Assembly: GCF_020080045.1 (NCBI RefSeq)
Contig: NZ_CP083452.1
Location: 253,001 to 317,000, forward strand
Origin: Comamonas odontotermitis
GTDB taxonomy: Bacteria; Pseudomonadota; Gammaproteobacteria; Burkholderiales; Burkholderiaceae_C
Length of the DNA stretch: 64,000 nucleotides
Reading direction: 5' to 3'
This document shows, one piece after another, positions 26,498 to 34,488 of this stretch (within the stretch, counting starts at the first letter, position 1; the number at the start of each line of letters is the position of its first letter). Made by a program: the position numbers and the translations under genes. A model generated the notes under the pieces. That model ran no database searches and had not been told where the DNA came from. It saw only the letters and a program-made list of their open reading frames with translations.

Positions 26498-28579
26498 TCA
26501 AACGGTACCGGGACTGGCATTGTTGCTGGCGTTCTGCGCCTTCTTGGCAAATTCCTCACGCAGCTTGCGCAGCTTCTCGCGGGGGTCTTCGCGGGCGGTG
26601 CTTTGGTCCAGTCCCATTTCTTCAATAAAGCGGCTGGGCAGGGCGGAGACAAGCTCGCGTCCCTTTTTGCGGCGCTTGGTCCAGCTCACGGCCAGCGAGC
26701 GTTGCGCGCGGGTGATGCCTACATACATCAGGCGGCGCTCTTCCTGCAGCCGCAGGGCGACGTCTTCGGTCACTTTTTGCTGGCGGCCTTCGTCGTCTTC
26801 CAGCTTGAAGGGCAGCAGTCCTTCGTTGACGCCGATCAACATGACATGTGGCCACTCCAGCCCTTTGCTGGCATGCAAGGTCGACAGCACCACCATGTCC
26901 TGCTCCTTTTCTCGCTCGCTGATGGTCGAGAGCAGCGCGATGGTCTGCGAGACTTCCAGAAGGCTCTTGGCCTCGCTGGTGGTGGTGATGTCGGCGGTCG
27001 TCGAGGTCTGGCCACCCGCACGCTGGGCCATCCACTCACAGAATTCGAGCACATTGGTCCAGCGCGCGGCCGCAAGCTTTTCGCTGTCTTCGGCGTCGTA
27101 CAGGTGCTGTTCGTAACCAATCTCCTTGAGCCACTCCATCAGGAACGCAAGCGATTCCTCGGCGCCGCGGGTCTGGCGTGCCCGGTATTCCAGGTCGTTG
27201 ATGTAGCGGCCGAACTCCAGCAGGCTTTCACGGCCCTTGGCGGGCATGGCGTCTTCGAGCATGCTGTTGAAGAGCGCACCGAACATGCTGCAGTGGTGCG
27301 CTTTCGAGAATTCGCCCAGCCGGCCCAGGGTGGTGTGGCCGATGCCGCGCTTGGGGTTGGTGATGGCGCGCAGGAACGCCGGATCGTCATCGTTGTTGAT
27401 CCACAGCCGGAACCAGGCACATAGATCGCGAATTTCGGCGCGGTCGAAAAAGCTGGTGCCGCCCGAGACCTTGTAGGGCACGTTGGCGCGGCGCAAGGCC
27501 TTTTCAAACGGCTTGGCCTGGTGGTTGGCGCGGTACAGAATGGCAAAGTTCTTCCAGTCCGGCGGTGGGTTGGCGCTGGCGCGCAGGCTCATGATGCGCG
27601 CCACGACGCGCTCGGCCTCATGCTCCTCGGTATCGCAATCCACGATGCGCACCGGCTCGCCTTCGCCGAGTTCGGAGAACAGCGTCTTGGGAAACAGCTT
27701 GGGGTTGGGCTGGATCACATTGTTGGCCGCGCGCAGGATGGCGCTGGTGGAGCGGTAGTTCTGCTCCAGCTTGATGACCTTGAGCTGCGGAAAATCCACC
27801 GGCAGCTTCTTGAGGTTATCGAGCGTGGCGCCGCGCCAGCCGTAGATGCTCTGGTCGTCGTCGCCCACGGCGGTGAAATGGGCCCGCTCGCCGATCAGCA
27901 GCTTCAGCAGATCGTACTGAGTGGCATTCGTGTCCTGGTACTCGTCCACCAGCACATGGCCGAGATGGGCCTGCCATTTTGCGCGCACGGCCGGGTGGTC
28001 GCGCAGCAGGCGCAGCGGCATGCCGATCAGGTCGTCAAAATCCACGCTCTGGTAGGCGGTCAGGCGCTCTTCATAGCGCTGCATGATGACCGCAATGGCG
28101 CGCTCGTTGTCATCGGCGGCCTGGGCGAGGGCCGCCTTGTAGTCCAGCCCCATGTTCTTCCATTTGCTGATCGTCCACTGCCACTGGCGTGCGGTGGCCG
28201 CATCTGCGGAGCCTCCGGCCGCATCTTTCAGGATGCCGACGACATCGTCGCTGTCGAGGATGCTGAACTGGGGCTTGAGGCCCAGCACATGACCGTCTTC
28301 GCGCACCATTTTCACGCCCAGGGCATGGAAGGTGCAGATCAGCACATCATTGGCGGCACGGCCGATCAGCCCCTTGGCACGCTCGCGCATTTCGGCGGCA
28401 GCCTTGTTGGTGAAGGTGATGGCAGCAATCTTGCGCGGTGCAAGGCCTGTCTCAATCAGCCGGGCAATCTTGTGCGTGATGACGCGCGTCTTGCCGGAGC
28501 CCGCACCTGCGAGCACCAGGCAAGGGCCTTGCGTGTAATGCACTGCTTGCAATTGGGCGAGATTGAGGCCTGCTGCCAT
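26498..28579 (-). CDS. rep: ATP-dependent DNA helicase Rep
   Basis: A 693-residue superfamily 1A 3'-5' helicase that clears protein roadblocks ahead of forks and aids restart. The start at 28579 begins 'MAAGLNLAQLQAV', matching the Q-motif of Rep; the frame is open 46 codons upstream without homology. Motif I is 'LAGAGSGKT' (23-31), Ia 'ITFTNKAAAEM', II 'VLVDEYQDTN', III 'AVGDDDQSIYGWRGA', IV 'LEQNYRST', V 'VVLSTLHASKGLEWPHV' and VI 'ERRLMYVGITRAQ'. Length and motif details fit Rep better than UvrD. It is followed by the lipoprotein gene with a possible 4-bp overlap. Confidence 0.94.
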   Translation of the reverse strand: MAAGLNLAQLQAVHYTQGPCLVLAGAGSGKTRVITHKIARLIETGLAPRKIAAITFTNKAAAEMRERAKGLIGRAANDVLICTFHALGVKMVREDGHVLGLKPQFSILDSDDVVGILKDAAGGSADAATARQWQWTISKWKNMGLDYKAALAQAADDNERAIAVIMQRYEERLTAYQSVDFDDLIGMPLRLLRDHPAVRAKWQAHLGHVLVDEYQDTNATQYDLLKLLIGERAHFTAVGDDDQSIYGWRGATLDNLKKLPVDFPQLKVIKLEQNYRSTSAILRAANNVIQPNPKLFPKTLFSELGEGEPVRIVDCDTEEHEAERVVARIMSLRASANPPPDWKNFAILYRANHQAKPFEKALRRANVPYKVSGGTSFFDRAEIRDLCAWFRLWINNDDDPAFLRAITNPKRGIGHTTLGRLGEFSKAHHCSMFGALFNSMLEDAMPAKGRESLLEFGRYINDLEYRARQTRGAEESLAFLMEWLKEIGYEQHLYDAEDSEKLAAARWTNVLEFCEWMAQRAGGQTSTTADITTTSEAKSLLEVSQTIALLSTISEREKEQDMVVLSTLHASKGLEWPHVMLIGVNEGLLPFKLEDDEGRQQKVTEDVALRLQEERRLMYVGITRAQRSLAVSWTKRRKKGRELVSALPSRFIEEMGLDQSTAREDPREKLRKLREEFAKKAQNASNNASPGTV

Positions 28580-28750
28580 GGAGCGATGAAACCTTGCGGA
28601 TAAAAGATGAAGAAGGTGCAGAAGAATAGCGGCAAGCTCCGCCGACTGCAGACATGGGACTTTGTATATTTTTTTGTTACAGAAAGCACACGTTTCGCCG
28701 GGCTGAATGTCAATCAATGTAGGTAGATGCTTTCCACCTTGACGAAAGAC

Positions 28751-28778
28751 TTGCGCCTAACTTACAAGCTTTTAGAAT
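28751..28778 (+). promoter_or_regulatory. Candidate sigma-70 promoter of the GTPase/roadblock operon
   Basis: TTGCGC (28751-28756) and TAGAAT (28773-28778) are 16 bp apart, in the 268-bp divergent gap between rep and the winged-helix gene. The -10 is good and the -35 only partial. The start codon lies 70 bp downstream. Confidence 0.35.
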
Positions 28779-28847
28779 GTGCGATAGCATCGTTGTTGTT
28801 CAACGAAAGTGCTAATAAATTTAGACAATAAGTTACGAGTCACATCC

Positions 28848-29555
28848 ATGCAGACCGCCGGTATTTCCGCAGATTTGCTCACCCCCAATGTCAGGCACCG
28901 TTTCGTGCAACTGTTCGGGGTGGCTGCACGCAAGTCGGTGCTTCCCTGGAAGGAGGTGCCTCGAGACCGTGCCCAACTGGTTCTCGTGGACCAGGGCATG
29001 GCTGATGTCGTTTCTTCGCTGGGCAACAGCCCTTGCGTGGTGACCGTCGGCAATGTAGGGGGCAACCTCACGGGCAATGCCTCCTGGGCGGGGCGCCTGG
29101 AGGTGAACTACACGCTGAGCGACCTGATCGATACGCTGGACCGTGCCGCCGTCTTTCTGCTGGACTGGGAAGCGCGCCAGAAAGTGATTGCCCGGAGTGC
29201 GCGTGCGCAGACTCAGGTGGCTGACGCCGCACCTGCGGCCAAGCAGGAATATCTCTACCAGCTCAAATCCTGGGTATCGATGGGCGCGCCCTTCAACACC
29301 GGTGCCTGCATCCGGGCACTGGCCCTGCTGTCGCGCGAGCCTATTTCCCTTGCCCAACTCTGCACCCATAGCGGAATGGATTCCGCTACCGCCCGCCACA
29401 TGCTGGTGGAACTGGGTCAACGCGGCGTGCTGCGTGGTGTCGCCATGTCGTCTCAGCGCGCAATTGCTTCTGCGGGAAGCCGTGAGCCGGTACACTCCGG
29501 TGGATTACTCGGCCGTTTGAGCCGATGGATCCGCGGAGGAGGAAAAGCGGCATGA
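28848..29555 (+). CDS. Uncharacterised protein with receiver-like N-terminus and C-terminal winged helix (GTPase/roadblock operon)
   Basis: A 235-residue protein of no recognised family. Residues about 1-110 show alternating hydrophobic strands and helices ('AQLVLVDQGMADVV', 'PCVVTVGNVGGNL', 'LSDLIDTLDRAAVFLLDW') reminiscent of a degenerate receiver fold, but no full phosphorylation pocket is evident. Residues about 150-200 ('IRALALLSREPISLAQLCTHSG', 'MDSATARHMLVELGQRGVL') look like a winged helix. The tail is basic (GRLSRWIRGGGKAA). The stop overlaps the ATG of the GTPase gene, so the products are probably co-translated partners. DNA binding is inferred only from the helix pattern. Confidence 0.72.
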   Translation: MQTAGISADLLTPNVRHRFVQLFGVAARKSVLPWKEVPRDRAQLVLVDQGMADVVSSLGNSPCVVTVGNVGGNLTGNASWAGRLEVNYTLSDLIDTLDRAAVFLLDWEARQKVIARSARAQTQVADAAPAAKQEYLYQLKSWVSMGAPFNTGACIRALALLSREPISLAQLCTHSGMDSATARHMLVELGQRGVLRGVAMSSQRAIASAGSREPVHSGGLLGRLSRWIRGGGKAA

Positions 29556-30124
29556 TTCAGGAGTTGGACTGGGGCACGCGGCAAAAGCTGGCGCTGCCCC
29601 GCATTGCGCTGTGTGGGCCCATGGGCATAGGCAAGACAACAGCCGTGCGTACCTTGTGTGGCGAGCTGATGTCCCATTCGGATGTGCGCAATCTCGACCT
29701 TGCCGCCCACACCAAGGACTTCACCACGGTCGGTACCGAATTCGGTGAAATCGACCTGGGCGATGGTGATCGCGTCCAGATCTGCGGCTGCCCGGGGCAG
29801 GAGCGTTTCAGCTTTGTGCGTCAATGGGTGTTGTCGGTGTCCATGGGTGTTTTCATCATGGCCGACGTGAATGCCGCTGGCAGCCTGGCGGAAACCACGC
29901 ACATTCTCGGCGAGATCAGCAAGTTGGAGACGGCGCCTGTCACCTTGATTCTGAGCGCGCGTGACGCGGGCGATACACAAATTGAAACATTCGCGCAAGG
30001 TGTGTATTCTGCCGGCTATGGCGTGATTCCCGTGTTGCAGGCCGATCCCCGTGATCGCGCCCAGATGCTGGAAGTAATGAGTGTGCTAGTTTCCATGCTG
30101 TCTTTGCAAAGCGAGAATCCATGA
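29552..30124 (+). CDS. Atypical small Ras-like GTPase/ATPase (MglA-like)
   Basis: A 190-residue P-loop protein of the small GTPase type. Walker A is 'CGPMGIGKTT' (G22-T29). The switch II region is 'QICGCPGQERFSFVRQWVL' (76-94), keeping PGQER but having Gly79 where Ras proteins have the DxxG aspartate. The base-recognition position reads 'LILSARDAG' (S134-A-R-D137) in place of N/TKxD. MglA also lacks the canonical Asp, so function may be kept, but nucleotide specificity is uncertain. It is coupled by 4-bp overlaps to the winged-helix gene before it and the roadblock gene after it. Confidence 0.8.
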   Translation: MIQELDWGTRQKLALPRIALCGPMGIGKTTAVRTLCGELMSHSDVRNLDLAAHTKDFTTVGTEFGEIDLGDGDRVQICGCPGQERFSFVRQWVLSVSMGVFIMADVNAAGSLAETTHILGEISKLETAPVTLILSARDAGDTQIETFAQGVYSAGYGVIPVLQADPRDRAQMLEVMSVLVSMLSLQSENP

Positions 30125-30519
30125 CCGCATCACAACCCATGATCCCTGCCCAGGTTGTCACAGCGGGCCAACAGGCGCTGGATAAATTGATCGGGCCCGT
30201 CGATGGGGTCCGTGTTGCTCTGCTCAGCACTCCCGATGGTTTTGAGATCGCATCGCTGCGCACGAACAGCGAGTTGCAACTCAACCGCCTGTCGGCCATG
30301 GCCGGCTCGCTGATGGCGATGGCACGTGCCGTGGGCCGGGAAATCAACCATGCGGGCTGCAAACGCCTCACGTTTGAAACCGACAGTGGCGTGGTTGTGT
30401 TTCAATCGGTATCATCCGAGTTCCCGTGTATTTTGTGCATGGTGCTCGACACCAATGCCATCCTGGGCCGTGTGCTCTGGGCGGCTGCGGAAGTCGGTGC
30501 GGAAATGAACAAACCCTGA
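30121..30519 (+). CDS. Roadblock/LC7-like domain protein (MglB-like)
   Basis: A 132-residue protein with the profilin-like roadblock pattern: 'LIGPVDGVRVALLSTPDGFEIASLRTN' (two strands with a turn), a long helix 'LNRLSAMAGSLMAMARAVGREI', then strands 'RLTFETDSGVVVFQSV' and 'FPCILCMVLD'. Roadblock proteins often act as GAPs or scaffolds for adjacent small GTPases, as MglB does for MglA. Its ATG overlaps the GTPase stop, which strongly suggests a complex. The regulatory role is inferred. Confidence 0.8.
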   Translation: MTASQPMIPAQVVTAGQQALDKLIGPVDGVRVALLSTPDGFEIASLRTNSELQLNRLSAMAGSLMAMARAVGREINHAGCKRLTFETDSGVVVFQSVSSEFPCILCMVLDTNAILGRVLWAAAEVGAEMNKP

Positions 30520-30622
30520 TGGCGCCGCCTGCATGGCGCCGGCAGGGAGAAAGCTGGCCCATGCGTTGCATTGGCCGAATGAGCCAGCGACGACAATCAG
30601 CCAGTGCGTGAAGGGGAGATGA

Positions 30623-30982
30623 ATGGCATCGGTACAAGAAGCTTTGACACAACTGCTCACCGTTGATGGCGCCATGTGCGCAGCACTGGTGGACAGCGCC
30701 AGCGGCATGCTGTTGGGCAGCGCAGGCTCCGGTCTGGACCTCGAACTGGCTGCGGCGGGCAATACCGAGGTGGTACGCGCCAAGCTCAAGACGATGAAGT
30801 CGCTCGGCCTCAACGACTCGATTGACGATATTCTGATTACCCTGGGCACGCAGTACCACATCATTCGTCCCATGGCGCAAAAGGAAGGCCTCTTCCTGTA
30901 TCTGGTGCTCGACAAGCAGCGCAGCAATCTGGCGCTGTCCCGTCGCAAATGCGCAGATGTGGAAAAGCTCGTGTCGATCTGA
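30623..30982 (+). CDS. Second roadblock/LC7-like small protein
   Basis: A 119-residue protein with the same fold pattern as the preceding gene product: helix 'VQEALTQLLTVDGAMCAALVDSASGMLLGS', helix 'DLELAAAGNTEVVRAKLKTMKSLG', strands 'DSIDDILITLGTQYHIIRPM' and 'GLFLYLVLDK'. A ribosome site (AAGGGGAG) precedes the ATG. It is separated from the first roadblock gene by 103 bp that contain a GGCGCC hairpin but no T-run, so read-through is likely. Two roadblock proteins could form a heterodimer on the GTPase. Confidence 0.75.
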   Translation: MASVQEALTQLLTVDGAMCAALVDSASGMLLGSAGSGLDLELAAAGNTEVVRAKLKTMKSLGLNDSIDDILITLGTQYHIIRPMAQKEGLFLYLVLDKQRSNLALSRRKCADVEKLVSI

Positions 30983-30992
30983 TCCCTTGTAG

Positions 30993-31060
30993 CGAGCGCC
31001 TGGCGCTCGTTTCGCCAATAGCCGATACCCAGAACCTGCCGCGTCGCTGGCAGGTTTTTC
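30993..31060 (+). terminator. Tandem intrinsic terminators after the GTPase/roadblock operon
   Basis: First hairpin: 30993-30999 pairs with 31003-31009 (7 bp, loop 3), followed by a short T-run. Second: 31033-31040 pairs with 31049-31056 (8 bp, AACCTGCC arm, loop 8), followed by TTTC. The second is the stronger. Confidence 0.8.
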
Positions 31061-31125
31061 TATTTGTACGGGCTATATCGATGCAGGAATGCTCTTTTTT
31101 TCTCTGGTAGAGGCGTGGTGTGAGC

Positions 31126-31136
31126 GGGGGGGGGGG
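31126..31136 (+). repeat. Homopolymeric G tract (11 G) upstream of a transporter gene
   Basis: Eleven consecutive Gs, the longest homopolymer in the window, lie 88 bp upstream of the GTG start of the AEC transporter gene. Tracts of this length can slip during replication. It is in non-coding DNA, so any effect would be on transcription or the leader. Confidence 0.8.
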
Positions 31137-31223
31137 CACTTTGGGGATGTCCCGGGTGCCTGATAGCCCGCGCTGGTCCCTCGCGCTACAGCAGCAGCGC
31201 AGAGGCATCGGCACAATACGCGG

Positions 31224-32186
31224 GTGCTGTCTGTCTTTCTTGTCACCTTTCCATTCTTTGCGCTGGTGCTGTGCGGCTATCTGGCCACGCGCCGCGGCAT
31301 ATTTCCGCTGCCCGCCATCGCCGGGGTGAATGCCTTCGTGCTGTTCTTTGCACTGCCGTGCATGCTGTACAAGGCGGGCTCGTCGCTGCCGTTTGCACAG
31401 TTGATGAATATTCCCACGCTGCTGCTGTACATGCTGGTGCAGCTCTTGATGGTGGGCGGCTGTGTCTGGTTCTCGCGCAGAGGCGGGCTGGACTGGAACA
31501 ACAGCGCCTTTGGCGCACTGGTCACGGCTTTCCCCAATACCGGGTTCATGGGGCTGCCGCTTCTGGTGGCGCTGCTGGGCGAGGCGGCTGCCGGGCCAGC
31601 CATCCTGTCGATGCTGGTGGACATGGTGATGACAACCTCGCTGGGCCTGGCCCTGTCTCGCATGGATGGCGCTGCAGGCAACATTCGCCCGGCGCTGGGC
31701 AAGGCGTTCAAGGGCGTGCTCTCCAATCCCATGCCCTGGTCGATCCTGCTGGGCGCGCTCGCCTCCTACCTGCAGTGGCAACTGCCTGTGGCCATCGACA
31801 AGACGGTCGGGCTGCTGGCGAGCGCAGCGACACCGGTCGCGTTATTTGCCGTGGGCGCGGTACTCGCGCGCTCCAAGATGGTGCAGGCCGAGTACGCGGC
31901 CCCAGGCAGCTATGTACCGCTGGCGCTGGTCAAATTGTTCGTGCATCCGCTGCTGGTGCTGGCGCTGGGCCATGCTGCCATTGCGCTGGGCTTGCCGCTG
32001 CCGTCCTTTTCGGTCATGGTGCTGGCGCTGGTGGCTGCCCTGCCCAGTGCCAGCAATGTCACCTTGCTGGCCGAGCGCTATGGCGCGCACAACGGCCGCA
32101 TTGCGCACATCATTCTGGTGAGCACGGCGCTCGCCTTTGTCAGCTTTACACTGGCGGTCAGTGGGTTTGCAGAATTTTTTCAATAA
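31224..32186 (+). CDS. AEC-family (auxin efflux carrier) transporter
   Basis: A 320-residue inner-membrane carrier with about ten hydrophobic segments. The start is GTG at 31224, giving 'MLSVFLVTFPFFALVLCGYLATRRG', with no clear ribosome site. Family features are 'VNAFVLFFALPCMLYKAG' and 'AFPNTGFMGLPLLVALLGEAA' in the N-terminal half, and 'LALVAALPSASNVTLLAERYG' in the C-terminal half, an inverted-repeat bundle layout. Bacterial AEC proteins carry dicarboxylates and related acids such as malate or malonate; the substrate here is unknown. It is convergent with priA. Confidence 0.9.
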   Translation: MLSVFLVTFPFFALVLCGYLATRRGIFPLPAIAGVNAFVLFFALPCMLYKAGSSLPFAQLMNIPTLLLYMLVQLLMVGGCVWFSRRGGLDWNNSAFGALVTAFPNTGFMGLPLLVALLGEAAAGPAILSMLVDMVMTTSLGLALSRMDGAAGNIRPALGKAFKGVLSNPMPWSILLGALASYLQWQLPVAIDKTVGLLASAATPVALFAVGAVLARSKMVQAEYAAPGSYVPLALVKLFVHPLLVLALGHAAIALGLPLPSFSVMVLALVAALPSASNVTLLAERYGAHNGRIAHIILVSTALAFVSFTLAVSGFAEFFQ

Positions 32187-32199
32187 AAGTGGCTGTAGC

Positions 32200-32227
32200 G
32201 CTTGCATGTCAAGCGCTGAATGCTATT
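32200..32227 (+). repeat. Dispersed palindromic repeat, intergenic copy between AEC transporter and priA
   Basis: Fits GCTT-N7-AAGCGCT-N5-CTATT. A stem of AGCGCTTG (32197-32204) pairs with CAAGCGCT (32210-32217) around a 5-base loop. Lying between two convergent genes, it may act as a transcription stop. Confidence 0.7.
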
Positions 32228-32229
32228 GA

Positions 32230-34488
32230 TTAGATAGCTTGCGGATCCACATCCACCAGCCAGCGTACCAAGGCTTTGTGCTCCGGGTGGCTGCGCAGCC
32301 AGTGCAGTGTGGGCTGCCAGGCGCGCAGGAATTGCTGCAGGGCCTTGCGCGATGGGCTCTCGATCAGCATCTGCGCCCGTTCCACATTGGCAACGCGCTG
32401 CACGGCGAGCGGAATGGGCGGGTAGACGAATACATCTTCCGCTCCGGGCATGGGCTGGCTGGTTGCGGCAGCCGCAGCGGCACGCAGAAAGCCCTGCGCC
32501 ACCTCCTGCGTTCGGGCATCGGCACGGATGATGGCCTGGTGGGCAAATGGTGGCATGGCAGCGTCGCGCCGCTCCGCCAGTTGCTGGGCGGCAAAGCCTG
32601 CGAAGTCCCAACGGCGCAGCGCCTGATATACGGCATGGTCGGGCTGCAGGGTCTGCAGCCACATTTCCACCTTGCTGCCTTGCGCTGCCACGTAGGCAGC
32701 GTCGCGCCCGGCACGGCCCGCCGCCTGCAGCAGCAATGAGAAAAGGCGTTCAGGCGCGCGAAAGTCGCTGGACATCAGGGCGCCATCGGGCTGCACGGCG
32801 GCCACCAGGGTGACGCGCCGGAAATCATGGCCCTTGGCCACCATTTGCGTGCCAACCAGCACGTCGACATCGCCTGCGTGCATATGGGCCAGCTTTTCTT
32901 CCAGTGCGCCCTTGGCCTTGGTGGTGTCGGCATCGATGCGTGCGATGCGGGCTGGGTCGCCGTCGGGGCGCTGTACGTTGCGCAGCAGGCGCTCCAGCTC
33001 TTCTTCGAGCTGCTCGGTTCCCTTGCCCAGTGGCAGGATGTCGGGGTTGCCACAGCTGGGGCAGGCGTGCGGTACGCGCTGGGTGTATCCGCAGTGGTGG
33101 CAGCGCAGCGTGCGGTCATTCTTGTGAAAGACCTGGTGCGCGCTGCAATGGGGGCAATCGCTTTTCCAGCCGCAATCGCCGCAGAAGAGCACTGGGGCAA
33201 AACCGCGCCGGTTCAGCAAGACCAAGGCCTGCTCGCCGCGCTCCACACGTTCTGTAATGGCTTGCAGCAGCGCATCGGAGAACACCGTGCGGCGCGGTTG
33301 CTGCCGCATATCGACCATGCGCAGGCGTGGCATGGCGCCTGCGCCGGATTCGGTGGCACCTGGGCTGGCCACCCCTAAGCTGGTAGCACCTACGCCGGTA
33401 GCACCTACGCCGGTAGCACCTACGCCGGCCGCACCGATACGGCTGGGCATGGCCAGCCGCAGGTAGCGGCCGCCGGCATCCTGCGGTCCTGCGGTTCCGG
33501 CAGGGCGGCTGGCCCACCAACTCTCCAGCGAGGGTGTGGCGGATCCCAGTATGACCTTGGCATTCAGATCATGGCCGCGCCATATGGCCAGATCGCGTGC
33601 CGAGTACCGCGCTCCCTCCTGCTGTTTGTAGCTGGGGTCGTGCTCCTCATCGACGATGATGAGTTGGAGCTGCGGCATCGATGCAAATATCGCCATGCGC
33701 GTGCCGAGGACGATGCGGGCCTGGCCTGTATGCGCAGCCAGCCAGCTTTTCAGGCGCTGCGGCGGCGTCATGCCGCTGTGCATGCTGACAACGGCGCTTT
33801 CACCCAACTGGGCCGTGAAGCGGGCTTGAAAGCGTGCTTCCAGCTGTGGGGTCAGGTTGATCTCGGGCACCATCACCAGCACCTGGGCAGTTGGATCGCG
33901 CTGCAGCAGCTGCGCGGCCTGGTGCAGGTAGACCTCGGTCTTGCCGCTGCCAGTGCTGCCAAATAGCAGGAATGGCCCTGCATTGGCATCGATCTGCGCA
34001 CAAACAACGGCTTGCTCGGGGCTCAAGGCCAAGGCGGTGTCAGTGGCTGTGTTTGTTGGCGCGGCCTGGCTTTTGCGTTTGAGCCGCCGGGTCAGCTGCT
34101 CTGCTGTCAAATCACGCAAGGCGGGCGGCAAGGCGGTGATGGCCATCTCACCCAGACTGCGCTGATAGTAGCGTGCAGCAAATTGCACCAGGCGCAACCA
34201 GTTTTCCGGCATGGGGTCAATGCCTTCGAGCACGGCAGCGATGGGTTTGAGTGCGCTGGCCTCGCCTGCATAGCTGTCATCCTCACCCCAGACAACACCC
34301 AGCACTTCCCGTTTGCCCAGGGGTACACGCACCAGACTGCCGCGTGGCAGCAACTGTTCGCTGCGATAGCTCAGCAGCTCGCTGGCAGCGCTGATGGCGC
34401 TATGGGCAGGCGTATGGACGGCGACAAGAAGCAAGGGCACGGAATGCAGAGACAGGAGATGCGTGGGCGGAGCGGACCAAAGTACCAA
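32230..34488 (-). CDS. priA: Primosomal protein N' (replication restart helicase PriA)
   Basis: A superfamily 2 helicase that reloads the replisome at stalled forks. Blocks: N-terminal DNA-binding 'LLPRGSLVRVPLGKREVLGVVW', Walker A 'LFGSTGSGKTEVYL' near residue 177, Walker B/DEEH 'LIIVDEEHDPSYKQQEG', the zinc-binding cysteine series 'CGDCGWKSDCPHCSAH' and 'CHHCGYTQRVPHACPSCG', and 'GTQMVAKGHDFRRVTLVAAVQ'. The start is uncertain: the frame opens with TTG at 34488, while GTG at 34440 gives an N-terminus closer to other PriA proteins. An Ala/Gly/Thr/Val-rich insertion (near residues 345-385) between helicase motifs is encoded partly by a 15-bp tandem repeat. Confidence 0.93.
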   Translation of the reverse strand: MVLWSAPPTHLLSLHSVPLLLVAVHTPAHSAISAASELLSYRSEQLLPRGSLVRVPLGKREVLGVVWGEDDSYAGEASALKPIAAVLEGIDPMPENWLRLVQFAARYYQRSLGEMAITALPPALRDLTAEQLTRRLKRKSQAAPTNTATDTALALSPEQAVVCAQIDANAGPFLLFGSTGSGKTEVYLHQAAQLLQRDPTAQVLVMVPEINLTPQLEARFQARFTAQLGESAVVSMHSGMTPPQRLKSWLAAHTGQARIVLGTRMAIFASMPQLQLIIVDEEHDPSYKQQEGARYSARDLAIWRGHDLNAKVILGSATPSLESWWASRPAGTAGPQDAGGRYLRLAMPSRIGAAGVGATGVGATGVGATSLGVASPGATESGAGAMPRLRMVDMRQQPRRTVFSDALLQAITERVERGEQALVLLNRRGFAPVLFCGDCGWKSDCPHCSAHQVFHKNDRTLRCHHCGYTQRVPHACPSCGNPDILPLGKGTEQLEEELERLLRNVQRPDGDPARIARIDADTTKAKGALEEKLAHMHAGDVDVLVGTQMVAKGHDFRRVTLVAAVQPDGALMSSDFRAPERLFSLLLQAAGRAGRDAAYVAAQGSKVEMWLQTLQPDHAVYQALRRWDFAGFAAQQLAERRDAAMPPFAHQAIIRADARTQEVAQGFLRAAAAAATSQPMPGAEDVFVYPPIPLAVQRVANVERAQMLIESPSRKALQQFLRAWQPTLHWLRSHPEHKALVRWLVDVDPQAI
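33382..33426 (-). repeat. 15-bp tandem repeat (three perfect copies) inside priA
   Basis: Three identical 15-base units (33382-33396, 33397-33411, 33412-33426) with degenerate units on both sides. They encode a GATGV pentapeptide repeat in a linker of PriA. The unit length is a multiple of three, so copy-number changes keep the frame. Confidence 0.85.

Noticed and set aside
33340..33445. The repeated 15-mers as a CRISPR-like array
   Set aside because: The units abut with no spacers and stay in frame within priA; this is a coding minisatellite.
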